Below the pieces are notes generated by a model. The model was not told where the DNA came from. It did no database searches and saw only the letters and a program-made list of their open reading frames with translations. A stretch of 64,000 nucleotides of DNA, from positions 1-64,000 of the forward strand of contig NHNW01000025.1 of the NCBI GenBank assembly GCA_002786025.1. The letters run 5' to 3'. A program made the position numbers and the translations under genes. Below are positions 1 to 10,726 of this stretch, one piece after another. Source of the stretch: Zasmidium citrigriseum (taxonomy: Eukaryota; Ascomycota; Dothideomycetes; Mycosphaerellales; Mycosphaerellaceae). Numbering within the stretch: the stretch's first letter is position 1; each line of letters begins with the position of its first letter.

Positions 1-150
1 GGGCGAGGCGGAGGAAGAGGTGGTCCACTCGGTGCCGTGCGGAGAGTGATGCGAGAGGATGTGCTCTATCTGATGATAGTCAATATGCCCTCCGAGAGTG
101 AGCTTGAGGAGGCAAGGCAGGAGTTGGCTAGAGCCAAGGGAAGCGCTTGA
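1..150 (+). CDS. 3' end of an unidentified protein-coding gene (partial)
   Basis: An open frame enters from the left edge and ends at TGA 148-150, giving 49 residues. It begins with a Gly/Arg-rich run (GRGGGRGGPLG), then a short hydrophobic stretch (DVLYLMIVNMP), then an acidic, probably helical tail (SESELEEARQELARAKGSA). The order of RGG-like linker, hydrophobic segment and charged tail looks like a real C-terminus, not a chance frame. The family is not recognised. The rest of the gene lies outside the window, and an intron upstream cannot be excluded. Confidence 0.5.
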   Translation, partial: GRGGGRGGPLGAVRRVMREDVLYLMIVNMPSESELEEARQELARAKGSA

Positions 151-459
151 TCTAGGGGGTAGGACTGCAGAATCACGAGTACCAGATGTGTAATGAAGGA
201 CTCCAGGAGAGTGCTAATTCCCTGATGGAATGTCTCTTGCAGCAATTCTCGATTCTTCTCAGTTTTGTGAGCTTTTAGTAACGAGCTACTATCATCGCCC
301 ACTATCAAGTCCGACCTTCTCGAATGAAGGGCCTAAGAATGTCTCATTCTCCAGCGTTCGCGTCACGCCAGACGCCTTCGCTGTGCATCATCCATTTCCG
401 ACCGGGTATCAATCCCCTCCCTGACGCCAAATGAACGCCGATCCCTCAAAAGTCAGAGA
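151..459. other. intergenic, no gene seen
   Basis: Space between the stop of the partial gene and the stop of the convergent fibroin-3-like gene. It probably holds both 3' UTRs. Short frames on both strands look like chance. Confidence 0.5.
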
Positions 460-1587
460 TTACACCTCTCGCCAGCTTCCCTGCACCGGCTTCCTCCCAA
501 CACCGCTGCTACTGTTGTAGGGCTGATAGCTCGCCTGGCCCGGATATGATGCTTGTGGGCTGATGGGGCTAACGACATCGCTAGGTGGCCGCGTGTGATA
601 CGAAGGAGGAATACTGGCTTCGTAGCCTCTCTGCTGCGTATGTCCGGCTCCGGCTCCATAGTAGTCCGTATTTGCGCCGGTATTGAACTGTGGTATGGGA
701 GAAACAGGCTGCTGAGCAGTAGGCGAGTACGGCGATGGCGAGCCCCTGTTCTGTGCTCCATAGGGTCCTGGTGAGAACTGTTGTTGCCGCTGATGCTGGT
801 AGTCGCTGTACGGCTGCGCAGTCATAGCCCCCATATCTCCCTCATGCGCGAAGTCTTGACGGGCGCCGGGCGATGGTTGACCTCCGCCGTAGTACCGCCC
901 CGTCTCCTGCTTAGGAAGCAGACTCTCCTGCTGCGCGTTCTGCCCTTGCTGATATCCGTACGCATGCGTAGGTTCAGGGTTTTGGTATAGCATGCCATCT
1001 CCAGCGCCATTCGTTGTTCCTTGCTGTTGATTCAGCTTCTCCATCTCCATGACCTCTTCCCTGCGGCTTGTCGCATTGTCCCAGCTCGGCATCGCAGGTA
1101 GCGCATCTTCATTGAACCGTCCATTTTTTGTCGAAGGTGAGTCGAATGTTGCCGTTTGCGCAACGTTCCCGCTCCTGTACCCGCCTACCGCGCCGCTGGC
1201 ATACATCGGTGGAGGAGGCTGGTGGTACTGGTTGTAGAAAGGCGAGGGTGTAGGAGGGGCTTGTTGGTAGCCTCCATGATTCTTCGATCCTCGTGGGGAA
1301 GGACAGCATGCGTTGCAACAGGAGAGACATCCGCAGCAGCATTCGGCGCCGCAGCAGAGGCAGCGTGCAATGCACCAAACGATGGACAGGACGATGAGCG
1401 AGCCGATGATTATTCCAACGATAACAGGCCGGAAAAGAAGTCAGTCGCGCGATCTGGTAGAGTTCGAGTTTGCGGAAACCTACCACTTGCAGTAGGCCTT
1501 TGCCATGCACTGGTCCCAGCCAGAGAAGGTGTTCTTGACCCCGGCTATATCGCTGCCGATGTCGCGTTGCCAGTGTAATGTCGCCAT
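460..1587 (-). CDS. fibroin-3-related small Cys-rich membrane protein
   Basis: Reconstructed as complement of 1484-1587 plus 460-1429. The first exon starts at ATG 1587 and encodes MATLHWQRDIGSDIAG.. ending in WDQCMAKAYCKW. The second begins PVIVGIIIGSLIVLSIVW, one transmembrane helix, followed by a Cys-rich juxtamembrane patch (CIARCLCCGAECCCGCLSCC) and a long Pro/Gln/Tyr/Ser-rich low-complexity tail of about 280 residues. This layout matches the ascomycete fibroin-3-related family, single-pass proteins of unknown role whose cysteine patch could be palmitoylated (inference). The intron that must be removed (1430-1483, 54 nt) has a good GTAGGT donor, but its 3' end reads CG instead of AG, so the exact junction is uncertain. 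The direct unspliced frame is broken by stops. The next gene upstream is divergent. Confidence 0.72.
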
Positions 1588-2504
1588 CTTGTGATATGCC
1601 GTATAGCGATCCCAATGGCTATAACGATGGAGAAGGTGTTCCTGGTCCTTCGACTCCTTCGCTCTTGGCCCTCGCGGTCAGGAGGGGAGCGTGTTTGCTC
1701 TCGCGACCAGCCTTCTCACTTTGTGCCAGCCCAGCCCCGAGGCACGCAACGGTTTAATCGTTCGGCTGCCGAAATATCAATGCGACCGCGCTCCCGGCGA
1801 CGATGACAGTGAGAGCGATGATGTCGAGGATGTCGCAGCAACCATCGTTCCCCCTCAGCTCAACTGGGATCTCTGGCACAGCGGGCAAGGAGGCGACAGA
1901 GTGGTGCTTGCGTACTCGTCCAAGGCTTGGACGTCTCGCGCCAATGCAGGTCCGTCCGACTCCGCCACGCAGATGAAACAGTAGCGCGTTTGGCCTGAGC
2001 TTTTGTGGGGAGTGCACGTGCGTTCGTGGGGCTGCTCTTTCTCCTTTTCTCAGGACAACATTCACTCACCTTCTTCATCACATGCATCGCACATGTTCTC
2101 CCAGCGCATCGCCATCGACTGTGCGGACCGCCAGTCTATGAGTCAGATCTCGTCTAGCAGGCTACAACCCAGTCCTGGCCACCGCCGACAGCCACGATGA
2201 TCAATGCCTCGGCATCACATTCAGAGAAATATCAGACATCACTCCGAAGGCATCATCTGGTCAGCGGTTGGAACCAGATGCGAGCCTTGAGATTTATAAC
2301 GACGATGCATCCGAGACCTGCTAGGCCGTGAGCACGCGGAGTTGAAACTAATGGGTGGCTCATTTCTCGCATTCTGCTTTCCAAATCCAGCCCGCGGTGT
2401 CTCGCTCCCAGTAGGCAACACCGCCTGTGTTATCTTTCATATGAGCTTCCCTGAACCTCGATCCTGTCGCAACCCAACTAGAAGAACGTTGTTTATGATT
2501 CACA
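1588..2504. other. divergent intergenic region
   Basis: About 0.9 kb between the starts of the fibroin-3-like gene (-) and the methyltransferase (+), presumably holding both promoters. Frames of 97-103 codons on opposite strands mirror each other and have no recognisable motif. No clear TATA box was found. Confidence 0.45.
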
Positions 2505-3459
2505 ATGGCAGCACTGAAAGACAACTACATCGCCCTCAACAAAGCAAACTGGGACGAGCGTGCGCCGGAAGTGTGTCCGAACACCGAGCCTCGATGCATG
2601 GTACAGCCTTATTGACTATTCTCTAGCACTCGAAGTCGAAAGGCTATGGTCTGAAGCGATTCATGAGCGATCCTGAGCACCTATCCGAGATCGTTCAATT
2701 CGACATGCCGCTGTTGGGAGACATCACCGGTCTAGAGATCGTTCACCTCCAATGTCACATCGGAACCGACACGCTCTCTCTTGCTCGTCGCGGCGCTAAA
2801 CGAGTCGTTGGTCTGGACTTCTCGCCTGCCTCTCTCAAAGAAGCGAGACATCTAGCAGCGAATGCTGCGGGTGGAGACAGGCTGGACTTTGTAGAGGCCA
2901 GCACGTACGACGCACTGAGCGTGCTACCGCCCGCTTCATTTGATCTGGTCTTCACTGGCATCGGAGCTCTGTGTTGGCTGCCTTCTATAAGACAGTGGGC
3001 TGAAACCGTGGCTGGATTGCTGAAACCTGGCGGCCGACTGTTCATCCGCGAAGGCCATCCGTCTCTCTGGGCGATCGATGAGGAGATTACCACTGCGCTC
3101 ACCATTGGCATGCCGTACTTCGAGACCGAGGAACCCTTCGTGTATGACAACGAATCGACTTATGTCGACACAGACCACCAATTCAAGAACATCAAGCATG
3201 TCATTTGGAACCACGGGATGGGCGAGATCATTCAAGCGTTGATTGATGTGGGTATGAACATCACTGGGCTTGTCGAGCACGAGAGCATACCATGGAATGC
3301 CTTGGCTGGTCAGATGGAAGAGACTGGCCCCTTTGGTGAGTCTACCAGGAGGTTTCAATCCGATTTCGCTAACGATCTACAGCAGGTGAATGGGTTCTCA
3401 AGGAGGGCCGCGATAACCTGCCATTGAGCTACACGTTGCAAGCGCAAAAGCGTGTTTGA
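2505..3459 (+). CDS. class I SAM-dependent methyltransferase
   Basis: Exons 2505-2570, 2627-3335 and 3386-3459 (282 aa), with introns of 56 and 50 nt and GT-AG borders. The protein starts MAALKDNYIALNKANWDERAPE, the usual N-terminus of this family. The Rossmann methyltransferase core has motif I as VHLQCHIGTDTLSLARRGA, the acidic end of strand 2 as VVGLDFS, and the late motif LLKPGGRLFIREGHP. The third exon restores the typical C-terminus (GEWVLKEGRDNLPLSYTLQA). It is expected to be a cytosolic small-molecule methyltransferase. The substrate cannot be read from sequence. Motif I has CHIGTDTL where many relatives have CGxGxxxL-type loops, which is normal for this subfamily (from memory). No biosynthetic cluster surrounds it. 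Confidence 0.85.
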
Positions 3460-3806
3460 ATCGCAGCCTCGTGACTTGGAGACTCCGGCTCGGCATTTCA
3501 AACAGTCCACTGGCATACCGATGTTGGGCATCGGACGCCAGTTTTGTTGTTTCGCAACGTCACTCAATTGGTCGCCCTTGCCTTGGCAAGTCGGGACGCC
3601 AGCAGCCACCAGAATCACATGCATGCAGCTATACCTTAAGCAGCTTAGTCTGGCCGCCAGTTGTAGGCGCCTGCTTTTGCTGGCGTCCAGCTGGCATATC
3701 TTAAAGTCGGCGTCAGGCTCCCTGAACGCGCCGCAGTAGGCCTCATCTTCTGTCCAATTATCTCGACTGATTCGATCTGGTTCTCGCGCTTATTCGTACT
3801 GACAGA
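3460..3806. other. short intergenic spacer
   Basis: Co-directional spacer between the methyltransferase stop and the zinc-finger start. Nothing recognisable; presumably 3' UTR and promoter. Confidence 0.4.
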
Positions 3807-4913
3807 ATGGCAGGGCAATTGGCAACAGTGCCTGAGATTGAGGGCCGTCCCTTCTATTGCGTTTACCAGGTATCGGCCCACGAGGGGTTTGACTTGTCTC
3901 AAGGATTCGAGTTCTTCCCGCCCAAGGACAGCGAGGAGCTGGACCAAGCGCTGCGATACTGGTTTCCTCACTGCAAGACTGCACAATCACGAAAGCTTGA
4001 GGCGGCCATCGAGTTCCTGCACAGCGAGAGGCGGCAGCTCTCTTCGGCTGATAACAGCCCTCCAAACACTGCTGCCAGCTTCGGGGGCGTACATAACCAC
4101 CACGAAGCACATTCGCAATCACGAAATTATGCATCGGCTTCAAGTTCAGCAATGCCTACTCCGGACACAAACATCATGGCCGATGATACGCAGAGCTACG
4201 CTACACCTCTGATCGTACCGCCCTATCGGGCTTCATACGCCGACGTTGTTAAGATGCAACCTCCTTGGTATCCCGCACCAGTGGTCAACTATGAGGATAA
4301 TGCGATTTCCACAGCAGACTTCGCAGTTCTCTTTGATTTCGAAGCCCCATACAACCATACATCGGACCCGTATCTGGCACCTTTCAAACCCCCTGTCGAC
4401 GCCGCAATGTCAGGGGCCATGAACTCAGATGTCTCTTATGCACACGCAGCCAGCCACACGATGCCATCAGAACACTGTCGGACTCGCCGACGGCGGACCT
4501 CTGGAGGCTATGTCTGCCAACATGAGCACTGCAATAGGACTTTCGACCGCGCCTGTGATCTGCGGCACCACGCAAGAATGCACATTGACAAGAAAGCTCG
4601 ACGCTTCGTCTGTATCCACTGTAATTATCGTGCCCTCTGGCCCAAGGACTTGTTAAAACATCAGCGACGCAAACACAAAGACCACTTTGGCCCGCAGGGC
4701 CCAGGCTTTGGTCAAAACCCTCAAACACGAGAGCCAACAAGCGGCTCCGAAACTGCCGAAACGATGGAAGGGATGTCGATATCAGTCCTTCTCCTGCGTT
4801 CGTCTACTGGCCATTGGGAAATGTTTTGGGTGATTCTGTTTGCTTGCTTTACGTCTTTTGCTCGAATTAGCGGCATCGTTCAGCGGCCCATGAAGGTACG
4901 ATGGCAACTTTAA
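3807..4913 (+). CDS. C2H2 zinc-finger protein, putative transcription factor
   Basis: The single open frame from ATG 3807 encodes 368 aa. The N-terminal about 75 residues form a compact block (RPFYCVYQVSAHEGFDLSQG.. then FFPPKDSEELDQALRYWFPHC) that looks like a globular fungal domain of unknown function. A long low-complexity, Ser/Pro/Tyr-containing region follows. Near residues 233-290 lie two adjacent zinc fingers: CQHEHC..HHARMH (C-x4-C type) and CIHCNY..HQRRKH (C-x2-C type). A nuclear DNA-binding role is likely; targets are unknown. After the fingers the frame encodes a hydrophobic stretch (MFWVILFACFTSFARISGIV). This may be a read-through 41-nt intron (4830-4870, GTGATT..TTAG), whose removal gives a hydrophilic tail ending at a later stop. 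The 3' end is therefore uncertain. Confidence 0.75.
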   Translation: MAGQLATVPEIEGRPFYCVYQVSAHEGFDLSQGFEFFPPKDSEELDQALRYWFPHCKTAQSRKLEAAIEFLHSERRQLSSADNSPPNTAASFGGVHNHHEAHSQSRNYASASSSAMPTPDTNIMADDTQSYATPLIVPPYRASYADVVKMQPPWYPAPVVNYEDNAISTADFAVLFDFEAPYNHTSDPYLAPFKPPVDAAMSGAMNSDVSYAHAASHTMPSEHCRTRRRRTSGGYVCQHEHCNRTFDRACDLRHHARMHIDKKARRFVCIHCNYRALWPKDLLKHQRRKHKDHFGPQGPGFGQNPQTREPTSGSETAETMEGMSISVLLLRSSTGHWEMFWVILFACFTSFARISGIVQRPMKVRWQL

Positions 4914-6026
4914 TATACACGAAGGCATCGTTGACTGATAGATCTAGGATTGCTGCTGCATGATCCGTAGGAACTCATTTTGGGGGGATTGAGACGCCGA
5001 AAACAACGGCTTGCACCTTTGCTGGTGCTCTCACACAACTGTCTGGATGTATCGTCCACCACCATCCTCGCCACCGATCCCACTCCCCGATCCCCACCTC
5101 GACAATGCGAAACACGCCTGCGTACGACACATATGCAGGCAGACCCTCCGTTGAGAAGCTTTGCAGGGATGAGCGCTACCACAGCCTCCCAGCACGCCTA
5201 TCGCAGCCAACAAGCTGAGTCAATCTCCCTTTCACCCAAACAGGTCGCGGCGATCGAGCCAAGTCCTGCTGGGAAGAACGATGGTTCGCCATCCATAGGG
5301 AGGATGCACCGCAGACTACGTGCAGCTGCTCCTATGCACCGAAGGTGGCGAATGCACGTCACCAGGGAAGAATGACGGCACGGTGGAGAAGGGACTTGTC
5401 AGCATAGAATAGAAAGAGATAATATATTACAAGTGATCAGTCTTACGCTGATTCTGGTTTTTGCGATTACAACCACCACAATTCGATGATCGCGCAGAAA
5501 TCTCTGCCACCCGAAGAACTACACATTTCCACCGACGTACGGTATAAATACCACCTGCTTGACGATCATCCGACGTGATGACTTTCCCGCCGTGGATTTT
5601 GTACGATGATCCGCCTCGCGATAGGGGAAGTTCCGGGTCGAAGTAAGGGGAGGGAAATTCGGGGTATTAAGATGGGATCGGGAGGAAGTCAGGTGAGAGG
5701 CACAACATAATCAGATAGTCGGCATATATACTGACATGGGTCAAGCAGGCAGATTGATTCGAGAGGAAACACGAGATCGACGTAGGCGTTAAGGATAGAG
5801 GTCTGCTTTCTTTAGAACGAATGCTACGATACCAATGAGACACGGCATCGTTCGAATACACAACGTTCCTTTCTGGTGCGAGAGAAGCAATAGATACATT
5901 ATAAGAAACCCTTTTCATAACACATTAGTCGACAAGACTGCATCAACTCCATATTCGCGCATGCCGTGGTATCCTGCTCCAATAAATTGCAAAGGAAACA
6001 CTTCGAAGGAATGTGTTGCGTGCGTC
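4914..6026. other. convergent intergenic region, no gene seen
   Basis: About 1.1 kb between two converging genes, somewhat AT-richer in its second half (5400-5960). A TATA-like GGTATAAATA lies at 5541-5550 with no convincing frame after it. The longest frames (131 codons, +, 4980-5375) show no domain and are mirrored on the other strand. Confidence 0.4.
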
Positions 6027-8392
6027 TCATAGCCACGCAAGCGTCAAAAGGAGCCCAGCGACCAGCATCGATGAACCGCTCTTGACGTGGAGTGAAGACA
6101 CTGCACCGCCAGTGTACGACGCTGGCTGCGATGGTGCCCCAGTCGTCGGCGCGACAGGCGAAGTCCCGTTGGGAGCATATCCAGTACTGAACCCAGCACT
6201 CGGTACGCCAGGAACAGCACCAACGCCAGTAGGAGTAGTAGCAGTATACTGTCCAAAGCTACTCGGACTAACACCAGCAGGAGCCGTCGTAGGGCCTGAA
6301 GCAACGCCTTGATATCCAGGTGCCGGAACCATCGTAGGATTCGGCTGACCAGCAGCAGGAGAGTACGCCGGCGCAGCGCAAGCCTGACACTCGCCGCCAG
6401 CCGGCGTGGTAGGTGAAGCAGCGGAACCTTCAGGACGGAGAACTTGTGGCGGCTCGAAGTTCATGTTCCAGTAGAGGCCATTGCTCCACTCTGGGACGAT
6501 GGTGCCCATAGCTGCAGGAGCCACGATCTGATGACAGTTGTCTGCGCCTGCTTGGCCGGCCGAGGCCATACTGTTGAAGTCCATTTGACCCGGTGCGCCG
6601 ACACCAGCGGTGTTCGTGGCATAGCCTGACATTGTCGATGGGCATCTTGTCGAGATGTCACTTGAGCGAAGAGGGATGATGGCGTTGGAGAAGGTTGGTC
6701 CGACCGTGCTGGCGGATTCCGTACCGGACGGAGCGACGGTGGCGTAGAGGGTGTCGACTGACAGGTAGCAGTAGTCTGGGTTGAACGTGTTGCTCCAGGC
6801 GGTTAGTGGTGTTCCGCCAGCGGGAACAGGTTGACCTTGGGCTGGTGCCGCTGGGGCACTGGTAATCGTTGCTCCAGGTGGTTGGGCTCCGACAGGACTA
6901 CTCTGAGCAGACCCAGAGCCTCCGTTGCCGCCTGGAGGGAAGTAAAGCAGACGAGCTTGACCTCCCATGACTGTACAAGGTGATCCAGCGCCGCCAGCTG
7001 GGGCAGCAGCTTGAACGCCCGGCAAGGGGGAAAGCATAAGACCTGCACCTCCACCTGTGCCAAATGTCAACAACCATCTGAGGGAAGATTCAGTCATTGA
7101 GTATCTTACCTAGGCCAGCTCCTGCGCCCAATCCTGCCCCAACGCCACCACCGACTCCAGATCCAGAGCTGCCAGCGCCCGAAGTACCAGCTTGTGCGCT
7201 GCCTGCCCCTGAGTTGCCGTTGACGCCCAGACCGGCAGAAGCAGCTGGAGCGGCGCCGCCAACACCTATCGAAATGTGAGTACGGCGATTATCAATGGAG
7301 GTCGACAATGATGATCAAGATCTTCAAAGAAACCAGAACTCACTTACCTGCATTGCCACTGACGCCGGATCCAGCCTCAGGAGAAGCTTGAGCATTACCG
7401 CTTTCTTGTCCAGAGGTATCTGCGCCAGTATTGGCATTCGGAACTGAGCCCGAACCTCCTTTGGCAAGTCAGCGAACGAGGTTCGATCGAGAGAAGACAG
7501 CGACACATACCTGCACCTCCATTGACGCCGAGACCCGCATTGACGCCGCCATTCGCAGAGCCTCCCTGGCCAGCCTGCGATGTATTAGCATGAGCGTTCG
7601 TTCAAGGCTCCATCTATGCATGGCCAGCAGCTATCCACATCTGGATGGTAATGGAAGTCCACAAGACAGTGGTGAGAGGGAAGATCAGACATACCTCGGC
7701 GCCTCCGCTGCCACTCCCACTCCCTCCTACCCCAACTCCTGCCCCAATTCCAGCGCCCTGGCCACCAGAAGCATTCCCATTCTCCTCGCCACTCGCACCA
7801 TATTGCCCTTGGCCACTTCCACCGCCTTGGCCGCCAGCACTCAAGCCGACACCTCCATTCAAGCCCGCCCCAGATCCCCCTTCGCCGCCCGCCCCATATT
7901 GCCCTTGGCCAGTTCCGCCTGCACCAAGCGAGGCACCGCCATTAAGTCCAGCCCCTGACCCGCCATGGGCACCCCAATCGCCCCCACCACCACCGCCGAC
8001 GTTGACGCCCGCCCCGCCTCCTCCGCCGCCTAGGCCCAAGCCGGCTCCGATACCTGGCAACGAGACGCCCGCACCAACACCGCCATTGAGGATAGCCAGC
8101 GGGTTGGGGATCGAAAGACCCACTCCGCCTCCGACTCCGCCCACATTGGCTTGAACGCCCGCTCCCGCACCTGGTCCAAAGGTCATGTTCGTCTTGAGTA
8201 AATGAGGGTATTCTGATGTTATATCGTAGCCGGACAATGTCTCTTCTTATACACGAAAGCCGAATAGGCGACCGCAGGATACAAAACAGTAAGAAGTACG
8301 AATAGCTGCTCCGTCTGGCTCAGAGAGATCTCAACGAGAGTGAAAGCGATTAGTAGAGCGCAGAAAAGGGAAGTCTCCGAGGAAGTGGGCAT
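6027..8392 (-). CDS. glycine-rich secreted protein with C-terminal GPI-type signal
   Basis: Six exons on the complement: 8255-8392, 7695-8192, 7511-7574, 7348-7458, 7110-7265 and 6027-7054 (664 aa). All five introns (62, 120, 52, 82 and 55 nt) are GT-AG and keep one frame. The N-terminus from ATG 8392 has two hydrophobic segments (SLFCALLIAFTLVEISLS and LFVLLTVLYPAVAYSAF) that may act as signal peptide or anchor. About 270 residues of Gly/Ala/Ser/Asn repeats follow, then a Cys-containing region (for example GSPCTVMGG, NPDYCYL, STRCPST, GADNCHQ, GGECQAC). The end (SSLHVKSGSSMLVAGLLLTLAWL) has a small-residue site plus hydrophobic tail, as in GPI-anchored cell-wall proteins. Exons 4 and 5 are symmetric phase-1 exons that each split a Gly codon. 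The function is probably structural at the wall (inference). The first exon is the least certain. Confidence 0.75.
7785..7961 (-). repeat. tandem glycine-rich repeat inside exon 2
   Basis: Two imperfect copies of a roughly 27-31 residue unit, each beginning GSGAGLNGG and ending GQGQYGA(G/S)GE. They sit at residues 78-104 and 106-136 of the exon-2 translation. The rest of the exon is further degenerate GGxG repeats. Confidence 0.75.
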
Positions 8393-9216
8393 GTCGGACA
8401 AGTCGTCAAAGATATATCCAAGGTCTTGTCCTTATTCTTCTCCACCAACGTCTCAAAATCTCTCGCAGAATAGAAACACCACCCACCAACTCAACGCAGG
8501 AGAAAGCACTCACAACTCTGCGGCCATGAGTCTTCATGAAACGAAGGTCCAAGCCGTGGTCGAGAAGAGAAAGTGTGATACGTTTGCGGCGCAGCATCCA
8601 AAAATCCGGTCTCTGAGATTAGAGCAGTACCGGCGAGTTGTCGCAAGATGGGCGTGTCTGCGATCGGTGGCGGGCGACGAGACGATGGCGTACGGTGGGA
8701 TCTGCTGCGAGGGACTAGGTTTACCTGTGCTGTGTATAAGCCTGATGCCGGGAGGTGACGTTTCAGCGGCATGAACCTTCGTCAGAAGGGGCGACGCGAA
8801 TCGCAGACGGAGAGCTGGAAATAGACTTCTGTAAGAGTCGTGCTTTGACGAAACAGGACATTGTGTTGTAGGGTGCCTGTGAATGATCTTTGCTGCGGTT
8901 GCTGTGAAGGCCGAATTGGGGTCTTGGTGGTCAGCATTGGAACCGCATGTCTCTTCTGGAGCAAAGGGAGACGCGGCTAGGCAGTACTTCGAGGCTCGCA
9001 CTATTTCGAGCGCGACGTGACAAGTTGTGCATTCCGTGATTCGTATGTCACCTGTCTTACCATATCTCTTCTGTTGTCCAGAACGCCAGGCCGCAGGGGC
9101 GCCGCGTCTCGAAACAATGCGCCGTGCAGGAATCACTGTCGATCGTTGACTGCGTACATTATCGTGCGATGGCAAGTTTCCCCGTAGCTGCAAGTGGTGG
9201 TGGTATAGCGCTCCCT
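8393..9216. other. intergenic, no convincing gene
   Basis: Upstream of the glycine-rich gene and downstream of the AAA ATPase stop. A 219-codon open frame runs on the minus strand (8534-9193), rich in Arg/Ser/Pro/Thr/Cys with no domain or hydrophobic pattern. I treat it as chance, though an extra 5' exon of the glycine-rich gene cannot be excluded. Confidence 0.35.
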
Positions 9217-10726
9217 CTAAGATCGCTTCGAATCGTCTCCCAACTCTTCACGCAAGATCCGTACCTGCTTCTTGATCTCTCTCCACAGGATATAGTTGTC
9301 GAGATCTTTATCACCTTCGTCCATCTGCTTCGTCAACCAGACGTAGTCATACAATCCCTTGAAAGGCCTGACACCTTCCCTGTCACAGCTACTGCCATTG
9401 TCCGGTTTGGGGTGAGCTTCGAGACATTCCAGGCAGACCCTTTCGCTGTAGTCGTCTTCACGGGCAATGGCCAGTAAAGCGGCAACCATTGCTTCTTGCA
9501 GATAGGCAAAGGAGAAGCCTTTGGTGATCTTGGCTACAGCTGGGCACAGCTTGTCCGGGAAGTCGAGCTCACTGTTGTCTGAGAGCTTCCCCTGCCAGTA
9601 TTTCATGTACAGTGTTCGCTCTTTCTCGTTCGGGTTGGGGAAGAGGTACTTTCTGTCGAAACGCGAGGGTCTCTTGACGATGCCAGGATCGAGGCGATCG
9701 AGGTGGTTGGTCGAACCGATCTGTAGATGTTAGCCCTTTCTTCACCATCAATTGCTACGCACTTACGATAAGGATGCCATCGTTCTTCTTGATACCGTCC
9801 ACTTCATTCAAGAAGTAGGACCGCACCTGGTCTGAGACGATGCTGTCTAGATCCTCAAATACCAGCAAACACGGTGCTGTGCGCCTAGCAAGAGAAAAGA
9901 TTTGCCCAAGGCTGTACTCAGGCCCCGCCGGACTTGAGAGCGTCCTGACATAGAGCGTCGGAATTGGATCGTCCCTCTTGTATAGGCTGTGCATCAAAGC
10001 CTTGATCGATATCGTCTTGCCATTGCCTGGCGGTCCGTAGTAGATGATACCTCTCTTCCAAGGCACGCGGAGCTTCTCATATGTCTCTCTGCTGTTGAAG
10101 AAGTCCAAGGTGTCGTCCACAATGATCTTCTTCTTGCCAGGCTCGAGGATGACATCCTCCCAACGAGCCTTTTGCACGCTATCCCACAGCTCTTTACTCT
10201 TCTGCCAGTATCCACGATCGAAGACCCATACCTCGTCGTGGAGTAGGTTGCCGTACTGGCCAGCTTCCAACAGCAGCGTATTGGTGGCCTCGACGGAAGA
10301 GGAAAGAACGTATTGCTGTCTCAGATCCGGGTATGCACTCATGCCATCTCTTGCCTCTGCCACATACACCACAAACTCCTTATTTCTCCAGTCGATGAGG
10401 TACTTCGCAAACTTGGTATCCTCGGCCAGAATGCCCTTGCCGCTCAGACGTGAGGCAGGCGGAACGTATACCCGCCATGAAAGGCGGTCTTTGGCATTGT
10501 CGATAGGAGCTATACCAGCATGTCCGGCAGAAGCATATGCGATAATGTCACACTGCGGACGGGGGACGACGGTGAGATGGAGCTCGGGGTACTCGGCGCG
10601 GAGAGCTTCAACGACGACGGCATCGGTGTTTACGCGTTGGGCAGAAGAATGCTCGAACCAGGCCCGCGAGGTCTCGTTGTGCGGCGCCGGACGGTGGGCG
10701 AGAGAAGAAGCAGTGCCTTTGGTCAT
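9217..10726 (-). CDS. AAA-family ATPase
   Basis: Two exons on the complement, 9767-10726 and 9217-9720, with a 46-nt GT-AG intron (487 aa). The start is ATG 10726 (MTKGTASSLAHRP). An N-terminal region of about 215 residues with no recognised family precedes the AAA module: Walker A YYGPPGNGKT, Walker B CLLVFEDLDSIV, sensor region IIGSTNHLDRLDPGIVKRPS and the arginine RFDRKYLFPNPN. The C-terminal helical part contains ELDFPDKLCPAVAKITKGFSF. The core resembles fungal BCS1/proteasome-like single AAA proteins. There is no transmembrane helix, so a soluble remodelling ATPase is likely. The substrate is unknown. Splicing in mid-domain restores the sensor and arginine motifs, which supports the intron. 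Confidence 0.85.

Noticed and set aside
7645..8154. 169-residue proline-rich plus-strand frame
   Set aside because: It is the exact antisense of the glycine-rich exon (GGN codons read as CC-rich Pro codons), so a shadow.
8534..9193. 219-residue minus-strand frame
   Set aside because: Arg/Ser/Cys/His-heavy composition, no domain, and only weakly placed before a real gene; likely chance in GC-rich DNA.
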